A stretch of DNA of 64,000 bases from Streptomyces sp. NL15-2K. Lineage in GTDB: Bacteria > Actinomycetota > Actinomycetes > Streptomycetales > Streptomycetaceae. Each line of letters starts with the position of its first letter. Positions within the stretch are counted from its first letter, which is position 1. Position numbers and translations under genes: made by a program. The notes under the pieces are model-generated. The model was not told the origin of the DNA. It saw only the letters and a program-made list of their open reading frames with translations, and did not search any database. Location of the stretch: NCBI RefSeq assembly GCF_030551255.1, contig NZ_CP130630.1:2647501-2711500 (forward strand). The letters run 5' to 3'. Positions 1 to 9,100 of the stretch are shown one piece after another.

Positions 1-635
1 GTCAGCCACAAGCGGCACATCCATTCCAGCTGGGCCGTGCGGTCGTAGGCCTGGTCCAGGGTGGCGCCGTAGGTGAGGGTGCCGTGGTTCTGGAGAAGGC
101 AGCCGGAGCGGTCGGCGAGGGCGTGGAGCATGTTCTCGGCCAACTCGTCGGTGCCGTACGTGGCATACGGGGCAACCCGGACGGGCCCGCCGAGGGCGAC
201 GGTCATGTAGTGGATCGCCGGGAGCTCGGGAACGAGCGTCGAGACGGCCGTCGCGTGCACGGCGTGGGTGTGCACGACGGCGCGGGCGTCGGTGTTGCGG
301 TAGACGGCGAGATGCATGGGCAGTTCGCTGGTGGGGACCAGGGCGCCGAGAACCTGCCGGCCGTCGAGGTCGACGCCGGTGACGTCGTCCGCCGTGAGCC
401 GGTCGTAGGGGACGCCCGACGGCGTGACCAGCACGGTGTCGCCGACGCGCACCGAGACGTTGCCAGAGGTGCCGACGACCAGTCCGTCGGACACGGTCCG
501 GCGGGCCGTCGCGACGAGCGCCTCCCAGGCGTCCGCCTCCTCGGCGCGCACACCCCTCCCCCGCGACTCCGGCACATCCTGTGCGCCCTCCCGTGCACCC
601 CGTACGCCCCGAGGGTCCCGCTGCTGCTCAGCCAT
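1..635 (-). CDS. class II aldolase/adducin family protein (3' end outside window)
   Basis: Zinc-dependent class II aldolase-type enzyme (fuculose-phosphate aldolase or ribulose-phosphate epimerase type), cytoplasmic. The visible 211 residues start at an ATG at 635 and run off the left edge with no stop. Family marks seen: phosphate-binding GTSGN at residues 55-59 and TPSG at 71-74, the catalytic-type Glu104 in SELPMHLAVYR, the zinc ligands His122 and His124 in HTHAVH, and His184 in QNHG. The first ~30 residues are charged and not conserved-looking, so a later start is possible. The substrate cannot be told from the sequence. It is divergent from the lysozyme gene. Confidence 0.88.
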   Translation of the reverse strand, partial: MAEQQRDPRGVRGAREGAQDVPESRGRGVRAEEADAWEALVATARRTVSDGLVVGTSGNVSVRVGDTVLVTPSGVPYDRLTADDVTGVDLDGRQVLGALVPTSELPMHLAVYRNTDARAVVHTHAVHATAVSTLVPELPAIHYMTVALGGPVRVAPYATYGTDELAENMLHALADRSGCLLQNHGTLTYGATLDQAYDRTAQLEWMCRLWL

Positions 636-831
636 GCGGCGATCCTGCCAGGCACGGCGTCAACCGGCCGCCGGGCGGGGGCACTTTAGGCCGGAATCGG
701 GCCCTCCGAAAGGCCACATATAGGCATACATGGGCTTCTTCGATCGCTTGGCCAGAGATCGTCGAAGATCCGATGATCTTCCAGTAATCTCTGGGAGATT
801 TTGTCGTGCACGTCGCCATTCCGGGGGACAT

Positions 832-1581
832 ATGGCCCGTGATCGCAAACCATCCCGCCGCCACAGCCGCGCCTTAGCGGCGTCCGTGGCGGCTCTCACC
901 GCCGGGGGGATCGCGCTCGCCGAGACACCCGCCTCGGCCGCGAGCCCGCCCAAAGGACACGACGTCTCTTCCCACCAGAAGAACGTCGACTGGCAGAAGG
1001 CCAAGTCCAAGGGCGCCAAGTTCGTCTACGTCAAGGCGACCGAGTCCACCACCTACCGCAACCCGTACTTCAGCCAGCAGTACAACGGCGCCCGCACCAT
1101 GGGCATCATCCGCGGCGCGTACCACTTCGCGCTGCCCAACAGGTCGTCGGGCAGGGCACAGGCGGCGCACTTCGTGCGCAACGGCGGCAGCTGGTCCGCG
1201 GACGGCTGGACGCTGCCGCCCGCGCTCGACATCGAGTACAACCCGTACGACAAGAAGCACAAGTGCTACGGCCTGAGCAAGGCGAAGATGGTCAGCTGGA
1301 TCAAGTCGTTCAGCGACGAGGTCAAGCGGCGCACCGGCCGCCGTCCGGTGATCTACACCACCGCCCACTGGTGGAACACGTGCACCGGCCGCAGCCGCGC
1401 CTTCGCCTCGAACCACGCCTTATGGGTGGCCCGTTACAACTCCGCGGACGCGGGGGCACTGCCGGCCGGGTGGCCGGCCTGGACGATCTGGCAGTACGAC
1501 AACGGCGGCAGTCTGCCGGGTGACCAGAATCTCTTCAACGGATCCCTGACCCAGCTGAGAAAGTTTGCCCGAGGCTACTAG
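832..1581 (+). CDS. secreted GH25 lysozyme (N-acetylmuramidase)
   Basis: Hydrolyses peptidoglycan glycan strands outside the cell. 249 aa from the ATG at 832, which has GGGGGA a few bases upstream; the longer frame from 730 lacks a plausible site. Residues 1-37 are a signal peptide: a basic n-region (KPSRRHSR), a hydrophobic core, and an ASA cleavage motif. The mature domain begins with GHDVSSHQKNVDW (GH25 first strand), then YVKATEST, the acidic pair in ALDIEYNPY (Asp133, Glu135), and the C-terminal WQYDNGGSLPG block. The whole length is a single GH25 domain with no separate cell-wall-binding module. It appears monocistronic. Confidence 0.92.
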   Translation: MARDRKPSRRHSRALAASVAALTAGGIALAETPASAASPPKGHDVSSHQKNVDWQKAKSKGAKFVYVKATESTTYRNPYFSQQYNGARTMGIIRGAYHFALPNRSSGRAQAAHFVRNGGSWSADGWTLPPALDIEYNPYDKKHKCYGLSKAKMVSWIKSFSDEVKRRTGRRPVIYTTAHWWNTCTGRSRAFASNHALWVARYNSADAGALPAGWPAWTIWQYDNGGSLPGDQNLFNGSLTQLRKFARGY

Positions 1582-1665
1582 CCGTGCGGCGCCTGGGCCG
1601 CGGGGCGGAAAGGGAGCTCGGCGGTGCGAGAACCGTCACCCCCGGACACCCTGCAGCCCTCCTCA

Positions 1666-1698
1666 GTTCATCTTCCGTTCATTCAGGTTACCTACGTT
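1666..1698 (+). promoter_or_regulatory. PHO-box-like direct repeats upstream of the phosphate permease
   Basis: Two adjacent 11-nt units, GTTCATCTTCC (1666-1676) and GTTCATTCAGG (1677-1687), followed by a weaker third unit. This matches the GTTCA-based tandem direct repeats bound by PhoP in Streptomyces. They end about 45 bases before the pit start, so phosphate control of this permease is likely. The repeats are seen; PhoP binding is inferred. Confidence 0.65.
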
Positions 1699-1734
1699 CG
1701 TCCGGCCAATGACCTCGAACGATTGCCTGGGTAA

Positions 1735-2988
1735 ATGGAAAACTTCTCGCTGATCCTCGCGATTGTGGTAGTAACCGCGCTCGCGTTCGATTTCACGAAC
1801 GGTTTCCACGACACCGCCAACGCGATGGCCACGACCATCTCGACCGGTGCGCTCAAGCCCAAGGTCGCGGTGGCCATGTCCGCCGTACTGAACCTTGTAG
1901 GCGCCTTTCTCTCCGTGGAGGTCGCCAACACGATCTCCAAAGGTCTCGTCGACGAGACCGGCATCCGTCCCGAGGTCATCTTCGCCGCGCTGGTCGGCGC
2001 CATCCTCTGGAATCTGCTGACCTGGCTGGTGGGCCTGCCCTCCAGCTCCTCGCACGCCCTCATGGGCGGTCTGATCGGCGCCACCATCGCCTCGGCCGGC
2101 ATGGGCGCCGTCCACGGTGACGCGCTGGTCACCAAGGTCCTGATTCCGGCGATAGCGGCCCCGCTGGTCGCGGGTCTCGCGGCGATGCTCGCCACCCGAC
2201 TCTCCTACCGGCTGGGCAAGAAGGCCGACGGCAAGGCCGCCGAGAAGGGCTACCGGACCGGCCAGATCGCCTCCGCCGGCCTGGTCTCCCTGGCCCACGG
2301 CACGAACGACGCACAGAAGACGATGGGCATCATCACCCTCGCCCTGGTCGCCGGCGGCGCCGTCGCCCCCGACTCCGACCCGCCCCTGTGGGTCATCCTC
2401 TCCGCGGGCCTCGCCATCGCGCTCGGCACCTACCTCGGCGGCTGGCGCATCATCCGCACCATGGGCAAGGGCCTGACCGACCTCCAGCCGCAGCAGGGCT
2501 TCGCCGCCCAGACCAGCGCGGCCACGGTCATCCTGGCCTCCTCCCACCTCGGCTTCTCCCTCTCCACCACGCACTCCGTCTCCGGCGCGGTGATGGGCGC
2601 GGGCCTCGGCCGCAAGGGCGGGGTCGTCCGCTGGTCCACGGCGACGCGCATGTTCGTCGCCTGGGGTCTCACGCTCCCCGCCGCCGCCCTCGTCGGCGCG
2701 CTCGCCGAGTACGTGACGGGCCTCGGCGACTGGGGTACGGCCGTCGTCGCCGTCTTCCTCGTCGCCTCCAGCGCCGCGATCTGGAAGGTCTCGCGCCGCG
2801 AGGTCGTCGACCACACGAACGTCAACTCCAGCGATTTGAACGACCGCGAGGAGCCGGCCGGCGTGGTGACCACGGCGATCGCGGCCGTGACCCCGCCGCC
2901 TGCGGGCACGGTGACCGAGGACCTCACGGCCACCGTCCCGGCCTCGGCCTCGGCCTCCGAGCCGACGCGTTCGCAAGCCACCGTCTGA
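1735..2988 (+). CDS. pit: PiT family inorganic phosphate permease
   Basis: Low-affinity metal-phosphate/H+ symporter of the inner membrane. 417 aa, typical for short actinobacterial PiT proteins. Both PiT signatures are visible: NGFHDTANAMATTIS at residues 22-36 and SLAHGTNDAQKTMGI around 185-199, one in each inverted half. About ten hydrophobic segments run to residue ~355. The last ~60 residues are a polar, Ala/Pro/Thr-rich cytoplasmic tail. It is followed at 45 nt by a small membrane protein and preceded by PHO-box-like repeats. In S. coelicolor a pit gene sits in the same place before the cob cluster (from memory). Confidence 0.93.
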   Translation: MENFSLILAIVVVTALAFDFTNGFHDTANAMATTISTGALKPKVAVAMSAVLNLVGAFLSVEVANTISKGLVDETGIRPEVIFAALVGAILWNLLTWLVGLPSSSSHALMGGLIGATIASAGMGAVHGDALVTKVLIPAIAAPLVAGLAAMLATRLSYRLGKKADGKAAEKGYRTGQIASAGLVSLAHGTNDAQKTMGIITLALVAGGAVAPDSDPPLWVILSAGLAIALGTYLGGWRIIRTMGKGLTDLQPQQGFAAQTSAATVILASSHLGFSLSTTHSVSGAVMGAGLGRKGGVVRWSTATRMFVAWGLTLPAAALVGALAEYVTGLGDWGTAVVAVFLVASSAAIWKVSRREVVDHTNVNSSDLNDREEPAGVVTTAIAAVTPPPAGTVTEDLTATVPASASASEPTRSQATV

Positions 2989-3033
2989 TCCCCACCCGGT
3001 TTCTCAAGGACAGTTACTCAAGGAAGAAGAAGC

Positions 3034-3255
3034 ATGAAGATCGACTGGGCGGCTCTCGGTTCCGTCTTCGGCGTCAGCCTCGCGGTCACCGTGGCCCTGG
3101 TGGCCCTGTTCACCCTCGGCATCACCGGCCTCTCGCGACAGGAGCGGGCGGCGGCCCGGGGAGGCTCGGCCGCGCTGGCGGTGACCGGGGCGTACGCCTG
3201 CTTCGCGGCGTGCGCGGCGGCGGTGGCGTACGGGATCCATCTGATCGTGGCCTGA
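3034..3255 (+). CDS. small two-helix membrane protein downstream of pit
   Basis: 73 aa with a good Shine-Dalgarno (AAGGAAGAAG) just upstream. Residues ~6-30 and ~45-72 are hydrophobic and joined by a short basic loop (RQERAAARGG), so it is a two-pass membrane protein. No catalytic motif is visible. It lies 45 nt after pit and before a strong terminator, so it is probably co-transcribed with the permease. A role as accessory subunit is only a guess. Confidence 0.75.
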   Translation: MKIDWAALGSVFGVSLAVTVALVALFTLGITGLSRQERAAARGGSAALAVTGAYACFAACAAAVAYGIHLIVA

Positions 3256-3277
3256 CGCACAGCACGCGAGCGCAGTC

Positions 3278-3309
3278 GAGGTGCGGGACGGATCACCGTC
3301 CCGCACCTC
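3278..3309 (+). terminator. intrinsic terminator of the pit operon
   Basis: Perfect 14-bp stem (GAGGTGCGGGACGG / CCGTCCCGCACCTC) with an ATCA loop, 22 nt after the small membrane protein gene. No T-run follows, as usual in Streptomyces. Confidence 0.85.
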
Positions 3310-3371
3310 ACGCGTGTGTGGGCCTTCGCACACTCTCCCGTCGCAGGTCAACGGCAAGTTGACGGCCCTTC

Positions 3372-3530
3372 CAACCGCGTGGTGGACTGCCGGGGCCATG
3401 TACGGCGGCAGGAGAGGAAGCCGGTGAGAATCCGGCGCGGTCCCGCCACTGTCACCGGGGTAGGAAGCCCCGGGAGCCAGGAACTCTCACCGCCGGTCTC
3501 GTCGAACCAGGGCGTGGACACCCTGAGTGA
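3372..3530 (+). promoter_or_regulatory. cobalamin riboswitch
   Basis: Adenosylcobalamin-sensing leader (Rfam cobalamin family) ahead of cobD. The conserved core is visible: GAGGAAGCCGGTGAGAATCC (about 3413-3432), then CGGTCCCGCCACTGTCAC (3438-3455), GGAAGCCCCGGGAGCC, and the B12 box AGCCAGGAACTC at 3475-3486. A small hairpin, CAGGGCG-TGGA-CACCCTG (3508-3525), follows and could be part of the expression platform. It lies between the pit terminator and cobD, so it should repress the first cob operon when B12 is plentiful. The exact 5' edge is uncertain. Confidence 0.9.
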
Positions 3531-3606
3531 GGACATATCGCCATGCTCGGCTGCCGATTGAGGTCCAGTACCAACGCGTCGTCTGACCCCGCGGTCGGCT
3601 GAGCCG

Positions 3607-4584
3607 ATGCGGGCCGATCGCGTCTTCGCGTACGGCGCCGCCGCCGGCCTCCTCGGTGACCTGCTTCTCGGTGATCCTCGCCGTGGGCATCCGGTCGCCG
3701 TGTTCGGGCGGGCCGCGGGTGCCGTGGAGCGGGTGTTGTGGCGGGACCACCGGGGGTGGGGTGCGCTGCACGCCGTCGTGTGTGCCGGTGGCGCCGCCGC
3801 GCTCGGGGCCGTGGCCGCTCGTGCCGTACGTCCCTCCCCTGCCGCCTCCGTCGCGCTGACCGGCGCCGCCACCTGGGCCGTCGTCGGCGGGACTTCGCTC
3901 GCCCGGGAGGCCCGGGCCATCGGGCGTGCCCTGGAGTCGGGGGACGTGGAGGGGGCCCGGGCGCGGCTGCCGCATCTGTGCGGGCGGGATCCGCAGGCGC
4001 TCGACGCCGACGGGATCGCCCGGGCCGTGGTGGAGTCCGTCGCCGAGAACACGTCCGACGCGGTGGTGGGGGCGCTGGTGTGGGGGGCAGTCGGTGGGGT
4101 GCCGGGGCTGCTCGGGTTTCGGGCCGTGAACACCCTTGACGCGATGGTCGGCCACAGGTCGACCAAGTACCGCAGGTTCGGGTGGGCTTCCGCGCGGCTC
4201 GACGACGTCGCGGGGTGGCCCGGAGCGCGGCTGACCGCCGTACTCGCGGCGGTGGCGGGTCCGGATCCGCGGGGTGCCGTACGCGCCTGGCGGGCGGACG
4301 CGGCGAAGCACCCGAGTCCCAACGCCGGGCCTGTGGAGGCGTCGTTCGCGGGGGCGCTGGGCGTGCGGCTGGGCGGGACGTTGTCTTATGCGGGGCGGGT
4401 TGAGCATCGGCCCGTGCTCAATGAGGAGGGGCGTTCTGTGCAAGTCGGGGACATCGAGCGGGCTGTTCGAGTGTCGCGGCTGGTTGGTTGGCTGGCTCTC
4501 GGAGTGAGTGCGGCAGGTGCGGTACCGCGGGGGCGGGTCGCGCAGCACCCGGCGCAGCAGTACCGAACGGGGCGTGTCTCATGA
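3607..4584 (+). CDS. cobD: adenosylcobinamide-phosphate synthase CobD/CbiB
   Basis: Membrane enzyme that joins aminopropanol (phosphate) to adenosylcobyric acid. 325 aa, normal length. Family features: N-terminal GDLLLGDPRRGHPVAVFGR (residues ~17-35), the central ENTSDAVVGALVWGAVGG region, NTLDAMVGHRSTKYRRFGW, and the C-terminal NAGPVEASFAGALGVRLGG. Several hydrophobic helices lie between. First gene after the riboswitch; its stop overlaps cobQ as ATGA. It shows no strong Shine-Dalgarno, consistent with control at translation by the leader. Confidence 0.94.
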   Translation: MRADRVFAYGAAAGLLGDLLLGDPRRGHPVAVFGRAAGAVERVLWRDHRGWGALHAVVCAGGAAALGAVAARAVRPSPAASVALTGAATWAVVGGTSLAREARAIGRALESGDVEGARARLPHLCGRDPQALDADGIARAVVESVAENTSDAVVGALVWGAVGGVPGLLGFRAVNTLDAMVGHRSTKYRRFGWASARLDDVAGWPGARLTAVLAAVAGPDPRGAVRAWRADAAKHPSPNAGPVEASFAGALGVRLGGTLSYAGRVEHRPVLNEEGRSVQVGDIERAVRVSRLVGWLALGVSAAGAVPRGRVAQHPAQQYRTGRVS

Positions 4585-6110
4585 CCGGCGGTGGGCTTCT
4601 CGTCGCCGGTACCACCTCCGACGCCGGCAAGAGTGTCGTCACCGCCGGGATCTGTCGGTGGCTGGTGCGGCAGGGGGTCAAGGTGGCGCCCTTCAAGGCG
4701 CAGAACATGTCCCTCAACTCGTTCGTGACGCGGGAGGGCGCGGAGATCGGGCGGGCGCAGGCCATGCAGGCGCAGGCCTGTCGCGTCGAGCCGACCGCGC
4801 TGATGAATCCCGTGCTGCTCAAGCCGGGAGGCGAGCAGAGCAGCCAGGTGGTGCTTCTGGGGAAGCCGGTGGGCGAGTTGAGCGCGCGCGGGTATCACGG
4901 CGGGCGGCAGCAGAGGCTCCTCGGGACCGTGCTGGACTGTCTCGCGGAGTTGCGGGGCACGTATGACGCGGTGATCTGTGAGGGGGCCGGCAGCCCTGCC
5001 GAGATCAATCTGCGGCGGACCGACATCGTGAACATGGGGATCGCGCGGAACGCGCGGCTGCCCGTGCTGGTGGTCGGTGACATCGACCGTGGGGGTGTCT
5101 TCGCCTCCTTCTTCGGGACCGTCGCGCTGCTTTCGCGGGAGGACCAGGAGCTTGTCGCCGGGTTCCTCGTCAACAAGTTCCGGGGCGATGTCTCGCTGCT
5201 GGAGCCGGGGCTCGACATGCTGCACGGGCTCACCGGGCGGCGGACCTACGGCGTCCTGCCCTTCCGGCACGGGCTCGGCATCGACGAGGAGGACGGGCTC
5301 AGGCCCGCTTTCAAATCAAATACAGCCCTGCGGGGGACGGTCAGGGAGTCGGTCGTCGCCCCGCCCGTCGGCGAGGACGTGCTGCGCGTCGCGGTCTGTG
5401 CGGTCCCGCTGATGTCCAACTTCACCGACGTGGACGCCCTCGCCGCCGAACCCGGTGTCGTCGTGCGGTTCGTGGACCGGCCGGAAGAACTGGCCGACGC
5501 CGACCTCGTGGTGATTCCCGGGACCCGCGGAACCGTACGGGCACTGGAGTGGCTGCGGGAGCGGGGGCTGGCCGAGGCCGTCGTCCGCAGGTCCGCCGAG
5601 CAGAGGCCCGTCCTCGGCATCTGCGGCGGCTTCCAGATCCTCGGCGAGCACATCGAGGACGAGGTCGAGAGCCGGCAGGGGCAGGTCGACGGGCTCGGGA
5701 TCCTCCCCGTGCGCGTGCGGTTCGCCCGCGAGAAGACCCTCACGCGGCCCGTCGGCGAGGCCCTCGGCGAGCCGGTCGCGGGGTACGAGATCCATCACGG
5801 GGTCGCCGATGTCACCGGCGGGGAAGCCTTCCTCGACGGCTGCCGGGTCGGCCAGACCTGGGGCACGCACTGGCACGGCTCGCTGGAGTCGGACGGTTTC
5901 CGGCGGGCCTTCCTGCGCGAGGTGGCGGCCGCCGCGGGCCGCCGGTTCGCACCGGCCGCCGACACCTCGTTCGCCGCGCTGCGCGAGGAGCAGCTCGACC
6001 GGCTCGGCGACCTGATCGAACAGCACGCGGACACGGACGCGCTGTGGCGGCTCATCGAGTCGGGCGCGCCGCAAGGACTGCCTTTCATTCCACCGGGAGC
6101 GCCCGCATGA
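4581..6110 (+). CDS. cobQ: cobyric acid synthase CobQ/CbiP
   Basis: Glutamine-dependent ATP enzyme that amidates carboxylates b, d, e and g of the adenosylated corrin. 509 aa from the ATG at 4581; the upstream extension in this frame lies within cobD. N-terminal dethiobiotin-synthetase-like domain with P-loop GTTSDAGKS (residues ~9-17) and GAGSPAEINLRRTDIVNMG. C-terminal triad-type glutamine amidotransferase domain with nucleophile Cys in LGICGGFQILG (~344-354) and His in GYEIHHGV (~400). It overlaps cobN by 4 nt (ATGA). Confidence 0.95.
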   Translation: MTGGGLLVAGTTSDAGKSVVTAGICRWLVRQGVKVAPFKAQNMSLNSFVTREGAEIGRAQAMQAQACRVEPTALMNPVLLKPGGEQSSQVVLLGKPVGELSARGYHGGRQQRLLGTVLDCLAELRGTYDAVICEGAGSPAEINLRRTDIVNMGIARNARLPVLVVGDIDRGGVFASFFGTVALLSREDQELVAGFLVNKFRGDVSLLEPGLDMLHGLTGRRTYGVLPFRHGLGIDEEDGLRPAFKSNTALRGTVRESVVAPPVGEDVLRVAVCAVPLMSNFTDVDALAAEPGVVVRFVDRPEELADADLVVIPGTRGTVRALEWLRERGLAEAVVRRSAEQRPVLGICGGFQILGEHIEDEVESRQGQVDGLGILPVRVRFAREKTLTRPVGEALGEPVAGYEIHHGVADVTGGEAFLDGCRVGQTWGTHWHGSLESDGFRRAFLREVAAAAGRRFAPAADTSFAALREEQLDRLGDLIEQHADTDALWRLIESGAPQGLPFIPPGAPA

Positions 6111-9100
6111 GCACAGTGTTGTTGTTGTCGACCGCCGACACGGATCTGCTGGCGGCCCGGGCCGCCTCCGGTGCCTCCTACCGGATCGGCAACCCGACCC
6201 GCGTGGACGTCGAGGGCGAGCTGCCCTCCCTCATCGCGGGCGCGGACATCGCCGTCGTACGACTGCTCGGTGGCAAGCGCGCCTGGGAGGACGGGCTCGC
6301 CGCGCTGAAGGCGTCCGGGATCCCGACCGTGCTGCTGGGCGGAGAGGCCGTACCCGACGCCGAGTTGATGGCCGAGTCGTCCGTGCCGGCGGGGGTCGTG
6401 GCGGAGGCGCTGCGGTATCTCGTCGAGGGCGGGCCGGCCAACCTGACCGAGCTGGCGCGGTTCCTGTCGGACACCGTGCTGCTGACCGGTGAGGGGTTCG
6501 TCGAGCCGCAGAAGATGCCCGAGTACGGCGTCCATGGCTCGCCCGCGTTCGCACAGGGGCGCCCGACCGTCGGAGTGCTCTTCTACCGCGCCCACGAACT
6601 CAGCGGCAACACCGCCTTCGTGGACACGCTGTGCGACGCGATCGAAGCGAGGGGCGCCAACGCCCTCCCCGTGTACTGCGGTTCGCTGCGCGGTGCCGAC
6701 CCCGGGCTCTACGAGCTCCTCGGCAAGGCAGACACCCTCGTCGCCACCGTTCTCGCCGCCGGCGGCACGCACGCCTCGCAGGCGTCGGCCGGCGGTGACG
6801 AGGAGGCGTGGGACATCGGGGCGCTCGCCGACCTCGACGTGCCTGTGCTGCAAGGGCTGTGTCTGACCTCCTCGCGGAGCGCCTGGGAGGAGTCGGACGC
6901 CGCCCTCTCCCCCATGGACGCGGCGATGCAGGTCGCCATCCCGGAGTTCGACGGGCGGCTGATCACCGTGCCGTTCTCCTTCAAGGAGCAGGGTCCGGAC
7001 GAGGTCCCGGTGTACGTCGCCGACCCGGAGCGGGCCGCGCGGGTCGCCGGGATCGCCGTACGCCACGCGGAGTTGAAGCACAAGCCGAACGCCGAGAAGA
7101 AGCTCGCGCTCGTCTTCACCGCGTACCCGACGAAGCACTCGCGGGTCGGCAACGCGGTCGGCCTGGACACGCCCGCCTCGGCGGTGCGAGTGCTGGACGC
7201 GCTGCGGGACGCGGGATACGAGGTCACCGCATACCCGTCCGACGGCGACGAGTTGATCCACCGGCTCATCGAGGCCGGCGGCCACGACGTCGAGTGGCTG
7301 ACCGAGGAGCAGCTGGCCTCCGCCCCCGCGCGCGTGCCGCTCGCCGACTACCGGGCGTGGTTCGACAAGCTCGACCCGGAGCTGCGGGAGGCGATGCTGG
7401 AGGCGTGGGGTGAGCCGCCGGGCGGCCTGTACGTCGACGGGGACGACATCGTCCTCGCGTCCCTCCAGTTCGGGAACGTCGTCGTGATGATCCAGCCGCC
7501 GCGCGGCTTCGGCGAGAACCCGATCGCGATCTACCACGACCCGGACATGCCGCCGTCCCACCACTACATGGCCGCGTACAGGTGGCTGGAGAACAGCTTC
7601 GGCGCCGACGCCGTCGTCCACATGGGCAAGCACGGCACGATGGAGTGGCTGCCGGGCAAGGGGCTCGGGCTCAGCGGGGGCTGCGCGCCGGACGCCGTGC
7701 TCGGGGAGCTCCCCCTCATCTACCCCTTCATCGTCAACGATCCCGGCGAGGGCACCCAGGCCAAGCGGCGCGGGCACGCCACCGTCGTCGACCACCTGGT
7801 GCCGCCGATGGCGCGTGCCGACACCTACGGCGACCTGGCCAAGCTGGAGCAGCTCCTCGACGAGTACGCGCTCGTCTCCGACCTGGACCCGACGAAGGCG
7901 CCGGCCGTGCGCGCGCAGATCTGGACGCTGGTGAAGGCGGCCGAGCTGCATCACGACCTGCATGTCGACGAGCAGCCGGACGACGAGGCGTTCGACGAGT
8001 TCGTCATGCACATCGACGGCTATCTGTGCGAGATCAAGGACGTGCAGATCCGCGACGGGCTCCACATTCTGGGCGGCGGACCGGTCGGCGAACCACGCGT
8101 GAACCTCGTCCTCGCGGTGCTGCGCGCCTCGCAGGTGTGGGGCGGGCAGGCCAACGCGCTGCCGGGCCTCAGGGCCTGTCTGGCGGCTCATTTCGGGCTG
8201 GTGGAGAAGGAGTTGCTCGCCGAGCCGGGGACACCGGTCAAGGTCCCGGTGGAGCTGACGGATCTCGTCCAGGGCCCGGCGCGTACGGCCGCCGACGCGA
8301 TCGACCTGCTGGAGCAGCTGTGCCGACGGGTCGCGGAGGGCATGGAGGCGCGGGCGTGGGACGTCGCGGCCGCACCGGCTCTCGTCCGGGAGGTCCTCGG
8401 CACCGAACTCCCCGATGCCGTCGCGGTGGTGGAGTTCGCGTGCCGGGAGGTCGTGCCACGGCTGGAGAGGACGACCGACGAGATCGGGCACATCCTCAAG
8501 GCGCTCGAGGGTGGCTATGTCCCGGCCGGTCCGTCCGGCTCGCCGACGCGTGGGCTGGTCAATGTGCTGCCGACCGGCCGGAACTTCTACTCCGTCGACC
8601 CCAAGGCCATTCCGTCCCGGCTGAGCTGGGAGGTCGGGCAGTCGCTCGCCGACTCGCTCGTGCAGCGGTACCTGGCCGACAACGGTGAGTACCCGAAGTC
8701 GGTCGGCCTGACGGTGTGGGGTACGTCGGCCATGCGCACCCAGGGCGACGACATCGCGGAGATCCTGGCGCTGCTGGGCTGCCGCCCGGTGTGGGACGAC
8801 GCGTCGAGGCGGGTGACGGGCTTCGAGGTCGTCGGGCTGGAGGAGCTCGGGCGGCCGCGCATCGATGTCACGGTCCGGATCTCCGGCTTCTTCCGGGACG
8901 CGTTCCCCCACGTGGTGGGCCTGATCGACGACGCGGTACGGGCGGTGGCGGAGCTGAAGGAGCCCGCCGAGTCGAACTTCGTGCGGGCGCACGTGGACGA
9001 GGATGCCGCCGAGCATGGGGACCGGCGGCGGGCCACGGCTCGTGTGTTCGGGTCCAAGCCGGGGGCTTACGGGGCCGGGCTGCTGCCGCTGATCGACGCG

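Noticed and set aside
203..655. Open frame of 150 codons on the minus strand with many Arg/Ser/Thr
   Set aside because: It is a shifted frame over the class II aldolase gene, whose true frame shows all metal ligands and phosphate motifs.
1663..2976. Long minus-strand open frame opposite the phosphate permease
   Set aside because: Its translation is Gly/Arg/Asp repetitive and it is the antisense shadow of pit, which has clear family motifs.
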